Assembly: GCA_027943335.1 (NCBI GenBank)
Contig: BSBK01001579.1
Location: 324,501 to 388,500 of the forward strand
DNA length: 64,000 bases
Reading direction: 5' to 3'
Source of the DNA: Chamaecyparis obtusa
Taxonomy: Eukaryota > Streptophyta > Pinopsida > Cupressales > Cupressaceae
Part shown: positions 50,395 to 60,952 of the stretch, piece after piece
How positions within the stretch are numbered: the first letter of the stretch is position 1
Layout of the letters: each line of letters begins with the position of its first letter
Notes under the pieces: generated by a model
Seen by the model: the letters and a program-made list of their open reading frames with translations, nothing else
Database searches by the model: none
What the model was told of the DNA's origin: nothing
Position numbers and translations under genes: made by a program

Positions 50395-50529
50395 TGAGAT
50401 CTTGATCTAGATCTATGGATCTAGGTTTGTAGGTTCCTCTTGAGAAGCCCTAGTTGATTGTTGTGGGGTAGCAAATTGTGATCTGACCTGTAATTGCAGA
50501 GGGTTGTCAAGATGCTTCATGGGAGGTGA

Positions 50530-51726
50530 GATGCAGATCCAAGATTGGAAGATATGCTAAGGCATATTGCTGCTAGGTTAGAAGCTATTGAAACAACCCA
50601 AAGAAGAGGTAGACATCTTGAAGATGTTAGTGATGATGAAGTTGAGAAAGAATAGGCAAATGTAGAACCTGCACCTGTTATGGATCAAGGTGAAGAAATA
50701 TTTTTTAAGGCTTTGACAAGTCTGAAGTCTACACCACATTTCAATCCTCCTGAGTATGGTGGAAAATTAGATTCTGATGAATTGGTGGACTGGATCACTG
50801 ATATGGAAAATTATTTTGAGTATGAAAACATTCCTGAAGACAAGAAAGTGAAGATTGCAAGAACAAATTTGAAAATTCATGCATCCTTATGGTGGGAACA
50901 TTTGCAACTAGATAGGAAGAGGAAAGGAAAAGACAAAATCAAGGTATCAAATAAAATGGTGAGTAAATTGAAAGGAAAGTTCTTACCTTGTGATTATCAC
51001 ATTAACCTAGTTTGGAAAATGCAAAGTTTAAGGCAGAAAGATAGTTTGGTAAAAGAATATATTAAGGAATTCTATAGATTAGATATTAGATGTGGACATG
51101 ATGAAGATGATGTGCAAAGAATTTCTAGATATCTTAATGGTTTGAGAGTTTCCATCCAAGATGAAATTAGTTTGGTCAAGTTGGAGAGCATTGAAGTGGC
51201 TTATCAATTTGCATTGAAATTCAAGGAGAAATTGAACAAGAGACATGAGAAGAGGCAAAGAGGTTGAGGTGGTAGATTCCCTAGAGGAAGAGGTAGATCT
51301 AATGGTTAAAATGGTAGATCTGAACTAGAAAAGACAAATCTAGACAAAGATAAGACCAAGTGGAAAGGTGAAAGTCTATGTAGAGGTAGAGGTAGTAACT
51401 ACCGAGGTGGTTATAGTAGAGGAAGTTTTTGAGGAACTTGTTACAATTACAGAGAAGGGCATAGATCTTTTGAATGTACACATGCAAGTAAGAAGGTTGA
51501 TAGCAGTAGAAATGCTTTGGTGCAAGAAGAGTCATTGAATGAACCTAAATAAGAAAATAACTTGATGGTAAGGAGAGCACTATGGAATGAAAGAAAAAAG
51601 GAAGATCCGGTAAGTAAAAGTTTGTTCAAAACCATATGTAGAGTTTCTGACAAATTTTGGAAGGTAATCATTGACAGTGGTAGCTCAAAGAATCTGGCAT
51701 CTAAAGAGATGGTCACAAAGTTGTAG
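50530..51726 (+). pseudogene. Chromovirus gag and protease
   Basis: One frame from about 50530. It starts with a coiled N-terminal part (MLRHIAARLEAIETTQ) and a TAG at 50653. An open block 50680-51267 follows with the gag core (FNPPEYGGKLDSDELVDWIT, LKIHASLWWEHLQLDRKRKG, FYRLDIRCGHDEDDVQRISR). Arg/Gly-rich repeats and a single knuckle, CYNYREGHRSFEC (near 51440), come next. The aspartic protease is VIIDSGSSKNLAS (active site at about 51673). Stops include 50653, 51265 and 51724 plus others near 51308, 51430 and 51550. Gag forms the particle and protease cuts the polyprotein in intact copies. Confidence 0.9.
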
Positions 51727-53660
51727 TTGGAAAGGTTGGCACAACTGAAGCCCTATCGAATTTCACGGATCAAAGATGAGCATACACTCCTGGTAAGTGA
51801 ACAATGTTATGTGAATTTGAAGATTGGAAAGTACTATGATAAGGTGTTATGTGATATCATGCCCATGGATTGTTGTCATATTTTGTTGGGTAGACCTTGG
51901 CAATATGATAGACATGCTATATATGATGGGAGATTGCATAAGTATACTATTGTGGCTGATGGAAAGAAACAAATCTTTTTACCATTGATGGAAGAAATTG
52001 TTAGTAATGTTTGCACATCTATGAAAGTTTGTGTGATGGACGGAAGAAATTTTGTTAACTCTTTGAAAAGGAATGATGTATGTTTTGTTGTGATTCCTAA
52101 CAAATCGAGTAAGAAAATAGAGGATAGTGTTCCTAAGGAGATTGATAAGTTACTCACCGAGTATAGTGATATCATTTCTAATAATGTACCTGTTGGTTTT
52201 CCAACAAAAAGAAGCATTGATCATTTTATGGATCTAATCCCTGGAGCTAGTTTATCAAATAAGGCACCTCATCGACTAACAACTACCAAGAATCAGGAAT
52301 GGAACCGACAAATTCAAGAGTTGCTGGAGAAAGGTTTGATCAGAGAAAGCTTGATTCCTTGTGTAGTACCTATTGTATTGGCACTGAAAAAGAATGGAGA
52401 ATGTGTACTAATTCCAGAGCAATTAATAAGATAACAGTGAAGTATAGGATTCCTATACCAAGAATGGATGATATAATGGATAGTTTGACTGGAGAAAAGT
52501 ATTTCACCAAAATTGATTTGAAAAGTGGGTATCATTAGATCAAAATTAGAGAAGGTGATGAATGGAAGACTACTTTCAAGACAAAAGAAGGTTTATATGA
52601 GTGGCTGGTTATGCCTTTTGGTTTAACTAATGCACCGAGTACTTTTATGAGGCCGATGAATGGAGTTTTGAAGAAATTATTGTGTAATTTTGTGATTGTA
52701 TATCTTGATGACATTCTTATATTTAGTAAGACCATATAATAACATTTGTGGCATGTTAGAAAAGTTCTATAGAGGTTGAAAGAGGAAAAGTTGCTGATAA
52801 ATCTGAAAAAGTGTTCATTCATGAAAGAAGAGATTGTGTATTTGGGATTTGTAATTTCAGCTGATGGTTTGAAGATGGATCCTAAAAAGGTTGAAGCTAT
52901 TTTGAATTGGCCTACACCTATGAATGCTAGTGAGGTAAGATCATTTCATGGTTTGGCAATTTTTTACCCAAAGTTCATAAGGAATTTTAGTGCAATTTGT
53001 AATGCTATGAATGAGACTATGAGAGGAGACAAAAGAGAATTCAAGTGGACACATGGAGCTGAAAAAAGTTTTGAGACCCTGAAGCAGAAGGTTGTTGAAT
53101 TAAATGTTTTGGCATTACCTAATTTCAGTAAGGTATTTCAAGTGAAATGTGATTCAAGTGGTAGTGCAATTGGAGTTGTGTTGACTCAAGAAGGTAAACT
53201 TGTTGCTTTCTTTAGTGAAAAGTTGAATGATGCTAGAAGGAAATATTCTATTTATGATCAAGAATTCTATGCTACTATTCAAGTACTAAAGAAATGGAGA
53301 CATTATTTGATAACGAGTGAATTTGTGTTGTATACTGATCATAAGGATCAGTTGGTTAGTCAGAATAAGTTTAATCAGAGACATATGAAATGGGTTGAGT
53401 ATTTGCAGAGTTACACATTTGTGATAAAGCATAAGAGTAGAGTCACTAACTAAGTTGTTGATGCATTGAGTAGAAGAAGATCTTTGATGACGGAGATGAA
53501 AATTAAAGTTCTTGGTTTTTATGAGATGAGAGATTCTTATGAGTTTGACCTTGATTTTTCTGAGCCATGGAGAAAGTGCAGAGCACCTATTCTAGATCAA
53601 CAAGATACTAAATGGGATGAATATTTTATTCAGGAAGGTATGTTGTTTAAAGGAATTTAG
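51727..53660 (+). pseudogene. Chromovirus protease end, reverse transcriptase and RNase H
   Basis: The same frame continues to 52434 (CDIMPMDCCHILLGRPWQYD, YSDIISNNVPVGFPTKRSID, NRQIQELLEKGLIRESLIPC). A frameshift near 52380 moves RT into another frame: [48 protein letters not shown], and the catalytic YLDD ([13 protein letters not shown], near 52.70 kb). The connection and RNase H (CDSSGSAIGVVLTQEGKLVA, YDQEFYATIQVLKKWRHYL, YTDHKDQ) are open from 52776 to 53453, ending with DALSRRRSL. Stops at about 52536, 52737 and 52740. Confidence 0.92.
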
Positions 53661-54592
53661 TTATGTATACTGAGAGGAATAATGAGAACTAATTTGAGAA
53701 AGGAGAAGCATAGTAGTGGTTTGACTGGACATTTTGGTATTGATAAAACATGGAATTTTCTTAAGGAGAAGTACTTTTGGCTGCAAATGTATAAAGATGT
53801 TCAAAAATTTGTGAAAAGTTTTGGAATTTGTCAAGTTGCAAAAGGAGTAAGTTAGGATATTGGATTGTATATATTGATTGTTGTACCTAAGAAACCTTGG
53901 ATTGACATTAGTATGGATTTTGTGCTTGGCTTACCAAAGATAGTAAGAGGTAACGATTCTATATTTGTTTTGGTGGATAGATTTTCTAAAATAGCACATT
54001 TTATACCTTGTAGAAAGACATCAGATGTAGTACATGTAGCAGATATTTTCTTTAAGGAAATTGTCAGATTGCATGAATTACTGAGGAGTATTATCTCTGA
54101 CCGAGATAGTAAATTTGTTGGATACTTTTGGAAGACCCTTTCAAAGAATTTGGCACTGGGTTGAAATATAGTTCTACATTTCACCCACAAACCAATGGAT
54201 AGACTGAAGTTGTGAACAGAATTTTGGGAAATCTTTTGAGATGTTTAGTTGGAGACACACCAAGTAATTGGGATTCTATATTGGCTCAAGTAAAGTTTGC
54301 ATACAATAATTTAATGAATAGGAGTACTGGAAAAACACCATTTGAGATTGTGAATGGAACACATCTAAGAGGTATATCTGATTTGAGAGACATTGCTAAT
54401 GAAAGTAAGAGAAGTGCTAAAGGAGTAAAATTTGCTGAGTACATGAAGACCTTGCATGAAGATGTGAAGTTGAAGCTGGAAGAGAGTAATCAAAAATACA
54501 AAGACAGAGCTGATAGATCAAGGAGACATAAGGCTTTTTATGTTGGTGATGAAGTGATGGTTCATTTCAAGAAAGGTTAATTTCCTATTGGA
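53661..54592 (+). pseudogene. Chromovirus integrase
   Basis: Zinc finger: SSGLTGHFGIDKTWNFLKEK, YFWLQMYKDVQKFVKSFGIC. Catalytic core: [48 protein letters not shown] frameshift near 54160 moves the rest to another frame (54212-54580: LAQVKFAYNNLMNRSTGKTP, DRADRSRRHKAFYVGDEVMV). The third acidic residue region near 54200 is damaged. A stop ends it before the last block. Confidence 0.9.
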
Positions 54593-54943
54593 ATGTATGG
54601 GAAGCTCAAAATGAAGAAGTTTGGACCTTGCAAGATTTTGAGGAAATTTGATAGTGCAAATGCATATGAGATGGAGTTACCTAATGACATGGATATATCA
54701 CCAATTTTCAAAATTTCTGATTTGTATGAGTATCATGAACTTGATGAAGAAGTGATAGTATTGATAGAGTATCCTAAGAAGAAGAATGAAGAAGTTGAGC
54801 AGATCCTGAAGCAAAGAGTTGGCAAAAGTATAAGAGGAAAACAATAGATGGAATATTTGGTAAAATGGAAGAATAGACTGATGGAAGAAAGTTCATGGAT
54901 TTCATAGTTTGAGTTGGATGCAACTCAGAGCATACCTACCAAA
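54593..54943 (+). pseudogene. Chromovirus integrase C-terminus and chromodomain
   Basis: KFGPCKILRKFDSANAYEME with DISPIFKISDLYEYHEL is the end of integrase. From about 54788 NEEVEQILKQRVGKSIRGKQ, a TAG at 54845, then MEYLVKWKNRLMEESSWIS form a chromodomain (aromatic-cage type, YLVKWKN...SW). Chromodomains guide chromovirus integration to particular chromatin. The stop lies inside the domain. Confidence 0.88.
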
Positions 54944-54980
54944 TGATTCAGAAAATAATTTCATAATAACCCCAGGTGTC

Positions 54981-55651
54981 TGATGTCGGAGCATCTTGGG
55001 TCCTTGGCAATCCTGTGTCACCAAAAACATTTTAGTGTTTATCTGTGTTTCTTGGTTCCTTCTTTGATTGATTTGATCAGTAGATTGTCAGTTTCCTTTG
55101 GTTACTGGGTATGGTCAGTTATCTCCTAGGTAGTCAGTTGTTTCATTGGTGCTCGGTGATGCTTTTTTGTTTCTCTGTCACCCTTACTGAGTAGTTTCTT
55201 TTGAGTTCCTTTTGAGCCGACTTGTGCATTTATTTTGGGTCATGGATTTTAATGTTGGTATCCATCATTAGGAAGCATGTGGTCCTAGATTTGATAGTTC
55301 CTTCCATTGATTATGGATCTGAAGGCCGACTTAGTTCGGTAGACTCTTATATAAATGTAGTTGTTTGGTTGTAGTTTAGGAGGCAGTTATATAGAGATAA
55401 GAAGATAGTATATTGGAGATCATTGGCAGATGCTCACATGTTTGAGGACTTTTGTAGTTCATTGTAATATTTGGCCCTAATCAGGAAGGCCTTACAACCT
55501 GGCATGTATGAATCTATTTGATGAAAATTAATGTAAGATCATGCATTCTCTCTCTCACTGTTGTGTTTTGTTTCTTCCGCGTGTTGTTGAGAAGGCTGGA
55601 TCATTAGGGTGTGCCATTGTTTGGCCCCTTTTGGCCACTGCCCTTGTGTCA
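54981..55651 (+). repeat. 3' LTR of the chromovirus
   Basis: Matches 49742-50376 with an extra stretch near 55290-55320; TATA box TATATAAAT at 55348-55356. The region before it (TAATAACCCCAGGTGTC) is a poor polypurine tract. Confidence 0.95.
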
Positions 55652-55705
55652 GTAGAGTAGTCAACCATTCATCAGTCACTAAGGACTGATGCACTTCTGC
55701 AAACT

Positions 55706-57106
55706 CTAATCAAATTCAAGGAAGGGAATTACTCCTAGCTTCTCCTTGAGATGCTCAAAAGTATCCTTTCAAGGTAAAGGTTTTGTGAAAATGTCAGCTA
55801 GTTGTTATTTTTTACTCACATAGTCCACCCTTACTTCTTTTTTTGCCACTTTCTCTCTTAGGAAGTGATATTTTATCTCAATGTGTTTTGACTTTGCATG
55901 CATCACAGGGTTCTTTGACATATTTATAGTGCTAGTATTATCACAATGAATAACAATAGGATAATCAATCTGAATACCAAAATCTTTTATCATCTACTTG
56001 ATCCACACAATTGTAGAACAATTTAATGCTATTGCTACATATTCTTCTTCTATTATTGACTGAGAGATACAATTTTTCTTTTTACTTGTCCAGGTAACAA
56101 GTCTATCTCTAAGGAATACTGCTCCTCCAGAGGTGCTCTTTCTATTATCCACACATCCTGCCCAATCTACCTTTGTATATACATGAAGCTCTACATTCTC
56201 TAAATTAGGATACCATAAACTATAGCCTAAGGTTCCATTCAAGTATCTGAATATTCTTTTTATTGCCATGAGATGACTTTGCTTAGGTTCTATTGCAAAT
56301 CTTCCAACAATACCAACTACATTGGAAATGTCTGGTCTAGTTTGAGTGAGATATATAAGTTTACCAATCATAGATTTATACAAGGTTATGTCTACTGTTG
56401 GTGAATCATCTTCTTTTGAAAGCTTTCATCCTATTATCATAGGGGTACTTACTGGCTTGCAATCATCCATCTTGAATTTCTTCAAGATCTCTTTCACATA
56501 CTTGGTCTGATTTATGAATATACATTTGTTTGTATGGTACACATTCAATCCCAAGAAGTACTTGATATGTCCAATCATACTCATTTCAAATTTTCTCTGC
56601 ATCTCTTTAGCAAATTCTGCACTAAGCTTGCCATTTCCACCAAAGATAATGTCATCAACAAATATAGAAACTAACAATAGTCCATCAGAAGTTTCTCTTA
56701 TGAATAAATTAAAATATGTTGCTCCTTTCTTGAATCCAATCTTAGTCAAATATCCATCAAGTCTTTCATACCATGCTTTAAGGCTTGCTTAAGTCCATAG
56801 AGGGATTTCCTTAATCTTCATACCATATTAGGTTTATCTGATAAGTTAAATCCTTCAGGCTGCTCTATGTATACTTCTTCCTTCAACTCTCCATTTAGGA
56901 ATGCTGACTTGACATCCATTTGATATACTTTAAAGTATCTGAATGTAGCATAGGCTATAAATAAATTTATGGCTTCTAATCTTCTTACAAGGGAAAATGT
57001 ATCTGAATAATCAATTCCTTCTCTTTGTGCATATCCTTTACATACTAGTCTTGCTTTGTTTCTTACTACTATTCCATATTCCTTAATTTTATTTCTAAAT
57101 ATCCAC
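55706..57106 (-). pseudogene. Reverse transcriptase and RNase H of Sirevirus-like copia A
   Basis: Minus strand from 57106: WIFRNKIKEYGIVVRNKARL, YAQREGIDYSDTFSLV, YQMDVKSAFLNGELKEEVYI, KSLYGLKQAL, then open 56749-56426 with the catalytic pair in LLVSIFVDDIIFGG, and 56383-55805 with KSMIGKLIYLTQTRPDISNV, DWAGCVDNRKSTSGG, and [20 protein letters not shown]. It ends ADIFTKPL and stops at 55706-55708. Only a few stops break it. The 5' side is cut exactly at K|W by the LTR at 57107. The rest of its 3' region lies at 49345-49741, beyond the chromovirus. Confidence 0.92.
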
Positions 57107-58592
57107 TATTAGAATAACTGAGAGGGGGGTGAATCAGTTATCCATAGTCCCAAATACAAAATGTATATCCGAAAACAATTTAAACAAATTTCTCCAGCTT
57201 GGTAACATAGAATAGTAAACTGTTTGTTCTTTTACCGATTACTAGTTAATAACTTATAGTAACTACTGATCAAATAAAATATGAAACATTTAAAGTATGA
57301 TATCCAAAAATCATCACAATCAACACATGACACAAGATATTTAACATGGAAACCCTGTAAAGGGAAAAACCACCTAGGACTGGCAACCTAAAAATTGTTC
57401 ACTCTTCTGAAGTGAGGTCAGTGAAGACCCAACCTTGTTAAAGGTAACAAAACACACTGTAAGGTGTGACCTTGTTAGAGGATTTAACACTAACCATTAT
57501 CGTCCAACCAACATTCACTATGGGGTTGACAGGGTAACAAATGTACATTCTATGAATGACATTACAAGACTTTCAAGTCTACTTGGTTAAGAGATTTATC
57601 TAATTACAATGGTTAAACTGTAACAGTAGGTGATCTAATTACAATACAACATGATTTGCAGATGTACAGATCTATAATATGCTCATTCAAATCCTTTGAT
57701 CAATATATCAATTTTGTTCAAAAATATTCAGTAACTTACTGTCTCTTGGTTATAGCTTTCTGACACTCGGTAATCTCTATAGTTTGGTTCTCCTTAACTA
57801 GTTTGATCAGACATGCATGAAGCTTGTTCATGTGATATCTCTGCAATGTTCTTTCCTTTGGCATAAGTTTCATAATGAAACGCCAATCTCTTAAATAGAC
57901 AAGTAAACCATTTTCTTTTCATCCATCATATTTTTCCGCTTAATCTCCTTCGTTGGTTTTTTTGCTTAAACCTTCCTCAGTTGATGTGTCAATAACACAT
58001 TTTAATTCTATCCTTTAGATCTTCCTTGAATTTTTCTAGTCATTGATCTCATAACAAACTTTATCTTTCCACTTTGTGATCATACACTTTTCAGATCATC
58101 AACTTCTATTGGCTAAACTAATTATTTAGTTCTTTTGTCCATACTCGGTTAACAAAGAAATGCGTCGGTGAACACAATCTTGGTTTATACTGTGCTTGGT
58201 ATACACTACATTGCTCGGTGTATATAGGAATGCTTCATTAACTAACCACACTACTTTGTAACATTTTTCTCCCAACTTCATAACAAATTAATGCAACATA
58301 ATCAAGTCAACAATATGAAGTCATAGAATCATCAATAAGTTACCAAAGGTATTCCTTATCCTCATCTGTCATAACCATCTTCCTCAATGTAGATATCTCA
58401 GTTCTTCATCTTTCTCTTCTCTTCTACAGATGTGTTAGATGTTTGCAACTCCATGATAAGTACTATCAAAACTAGTTGACATCAATGACAACATAAAATT
58501 GATTCAATTATCTTACATAATAGTTTAGTGTTCGGTGATCTCTAATCACTTGAAGTTCTTCAATCAGGTTCTCAATCAGTTGTAGTTCATCA
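57107..58592 (-). repeat. 3' LTR of Sirevirus-like copia B
   Basis: 1,486 bp. It starts TATTAGAATAACTGAGAGG (terminal TG decayed to TA) and ends GTTCATCA, next to a minus-strand polypurine tract AAAGGGAGAGAT. GGGGGGTGAATCA lies at 57124-57136 and the ATGGAAACCCTGTAAAGGGA box at about 57339. It shares boxes with LTR A but the rest is too different for the two to be one element's pair. Confidence 0.7.
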
Positions 58593-59110
58593 ATCTCTCC
58601 CTTTGAAATTAATGGCAACTCAATAAATATGAAGTATACCATACACATACCAAACATGTATTCTACAACTCTGTAAACAAATGTTGTAGCTCGATAAGCT
58701 CTCCCTTAGCTTAATATGTTTAATCACTACATTACATAATAGCATTGCAAATGCAAACTATCTTCTGCAAATATGATCTTTAGCAGCTCTCGGGTTCCTT
58801 CTGTTTATCTCCCTTTATCTTCTCAGATTGTCTCTCCCTAAGATAGATGTTCTTGTATTATCCTCGGTTATAATATTGGTTATCTCTCCCTTTGACAACA
58901 ATACCAAAGAAATAAATAAACATATAGCTCTTGTAGTAGCCAAGTAACTCTTTGTTGTCTTGTACATTTACTATATCTTCTGTATATTGATTATGCCACT
59001 GGTTTCTCAAATATTTCACAACCTTAGATAGAAATCCAAAGTGTGAACTATGTTGCATCAACATGAATGATCTTTTCATGAGATTAGGCTAATGCAACCT
59101 CCAGATCACA
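58593..59110 (-). other. 3' untranslated region of copia B with repeated polypurine tracts
   Basis: Minus-strand purine tracts lie at 58593-58605, about 58697-58712, 58806-58814, 58830-58842 and about 58883-58895 (for example TTGTCAAAGGGAGAGATAA). The ORF at 58858-59079 is not a recognised protein. The arrangement mirrors copia A. Confidence 0.55.
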
Positions 59111-59188
59111 TTAGTGACTGGTAGATAGGGGATAGACCCCAAGTCTAGTCCTCAAGTATTCAAATGTATCTTTCAGTAGAGGCTTTGT
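59111..59188 (-). pseudogene. C-terminal end of copia B pol
   Basis: Minus strand: FTKPLLKDTFEYLRTRLGVY and PLSTSH, then a stop. This is the conserved tail after RNase H in copia pol (DIFTKPL). Upstream of 59188 the frame is lost, so everything before the tail is deleted. Confidence 0.7.
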
Positions 59189-59783
59189 AAATGAATAGGG
59201 TTAAAATGGAATCACCACTATTGAATGTAATGTATGGGGGAAATATGAGATCCACTTCTAAATCCAAATTCCCAAGGGAGCGATCCAATATTATCAACCA
59301 AAAGGTTAATGCACAATCGAATCAATCTATACAGAATATGAAGAAGGAAGAAAACCTTATACTTCCCTATAATAGAATTGTACTTAAAATCTAAAATAAT
59401 TGAAATACAAATACTAACCTCAAAATAGGGAAAATCTAAAAAATGCCAATTTCTGATGTCTATGTGTACTTTCAGGCAATTCTGCAACCTGTTTTAGACT
59501 GGAAATGCCGAGACAAAGAAAACCAGAAAACTTTTATCTTTTCGATAGCAGGTAGTCTTTGACCCTCATAAAAGGTCAAAGGCTACATTCTTTTTCTGAA
59601 GGTTGACTTTGATTTTGTTCACAGATCTTAGAAGTTCACCAAAAAGGGTATCCAAATCCGATCTCAGATCTGAAATTCGACACCTGTACCTATGAGGAAA
59701 AGGGGTTTTTTTTTTTTTTTATGGGGGGTTTGCCTTGGTCAAACCCCAATTTAGGAATTAACCTTGAAATTGAATTGAAATAT
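59189..59783. other. No gene recognised
   Basis: Anonymous DNA between the copia B remnant and the solo LTR. A small inverted repeat, CTTTGACC and GGTCAAAG, lies near 59553-59577, and a run of about 14 T near 59706-59720. ORFs on both strands at 59191-59487 show no domain. Confidence 0.5.
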
Positions 59784-60473
59784 TGAAAGGAAACTAAGTG
59801 TGCAGAAAATAGTTCCCTACGCTAAACTCCTAAGGAGAGGATCGTGCAAATTCAGATTTAACCCTTATCAATTACAGAATGATAATAAAATTATATTAGA
59901 TGTTGCTGCAATAACATGTATACATAGAAAAAGAGAATGACACAAAGATATACCCTGGGGAAAACCTTTTGGTAAAAACCATAGCACTCCAAAAACTGCA
60001 CAATGTATTAATCAAAACTGTTACAGTTTACAATACACTTGCAATGCAAGTTCTTTTAGAAGATCATAAACACTTGAAGACAAATCTGACAGCAAAAAAA
60101 TGTTCCAAAAATACACTCACTTCTCATCAGAATTCACAACCCTAAAAAATAATGCTTATATAATGTGCTTCACTTTTTAGGGCAACGTCCAAAGAATAGC
60201 CATATTAGGGTTTTACCATTTTTTGAGAAAATAGGAACCCCACGGTTTCAGAAGAGTGTACAGTACTCAACTTTATCAGTTGCCACATGTCTTGCATGTC
60301 TTCACCCATCAATGAATCTTTCACAAATATCTCTTACAAATATTAACGACCGTCATAGGAATGCGTCATAACCGTTTCAGTCATGATCACCTTACACATT
60401 GTCCAAAGTGTTGACATTTAGAAAATAACAAATGTAAGGAAAAATACAAGGTTGAGACACCTTATTCCTAACA
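59784..60473 (-). repeat. Solo LTR of a copia element
   Basis: 690 bp; minus strand TGTTAGGAATAAGG to TTTCCTTTCA. AATAT lies directly outside both ends (59779-59783 and 60474-60478), a perfect 5-bp target duplication, and no primer site or internal sequence follows. This is what is left after recombination between two LTRs. It shares AACTTGCATTGCAAGTGTAT, GGTTTTCCCCAGGGTATATC and the start and end with the LTR at 60480-60833. Confidence 0.88.
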
Positions 60474-60479
60474 AATATA

Positions 60480-60833
60480 TGTTAGGAATAAGGTGTCTCA
60501 ACCTTGGATAATTCCTATATAATAGAAGTTTAAGTCTTGTTGGCTTTGTCTCTCATTTCCTGAAAGAACTTGCATTGCAAGTGTATTGTAATCTTTGTGT
60601 TGAAGATAATACATTGTGCAAGTTTTGGAGTGCTAGGGTTTTTTACCGAAAGGTTTTCCCCAGGGTATATCATTGTGTCATTCTCTATTTTTCTATATGT
60701 ATGGTATGTGGTTGCAATATCTTTGTTAAAGTAGTTAACGAATCTGAAATTGTAAGGATTTATAAGAATTTGCACAATACTCTCCTATAGAGATTAGCGT
60801 AGGAAGTTGTTTCCACACCTGAGTTTCCTTACA
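60480..60833 (+). repeat. 5' LTR of a plus-strand copia element
   Basis: 354 bp from TGTTAGGAATAAGG to GAGTTTCCTTACA. It lacks about 340 bp present in the solo LTR, chiefly between CTCAACCTTG and AAGAACTTGC. Its first 26 bases are the mirror image of the end of the solo LTR, with AATATA between. Confidence 0.88.
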
Positions 60834-60835
60834 AG

Positions 60836-60853
60836 TGGTATCAAAGCTTGATC
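60836..60853 (+). promoter_or_regulatory. Primer-binding site of the plus-strand copia
   Basis: TGGTATCAAAGCTTGATC, two bases after the LTR; resembles the initiator-Met site TGGTATCAGAGC. Confidence 0.85.
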
Positions 60854-60952
60854 AACTTTTGATCCTAGTTGTTGGGTAGGGTTTTTTGAGCTGATCTCAA
60901 GTTTGAGTGGGAGTTTTTTGCAGAGCATTCTGAATCTTATTTGTAGATTGAG

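Larger units (their letters stand above)
49742..55651 (+). mobile_element. Chromovirus (Ty3/gypsy), structurally complete
   Basis: LTRs 49742-50376 (635 bp) and 54981-55651 (671 bp), both TGATG...GTCA. The 5-bp duplication GTAGA lies exactly outside both ends (49737-49741 and 55652-55656). An initiator-Met primer site follows the 5' LTR. Internal order is gag, protease, reverse transcriptase, RNase H, integrase, chromodomain. The LTRs differ at well over 10% of positions by eye, including a roughly 30-bp indel, so the insertion is old. It lies within the 3' region of copia A, which reads on the other strand. Confidence 0.95.

Noticed and set aside
48038..58592. LTRs at 48038 and 57107 as the two LTRs of one copia
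   Set aside because: They share only short boxes; lengths and most sequence differ, and a separate pol tail at 59.1 kb supplies the owner of the second LTR.
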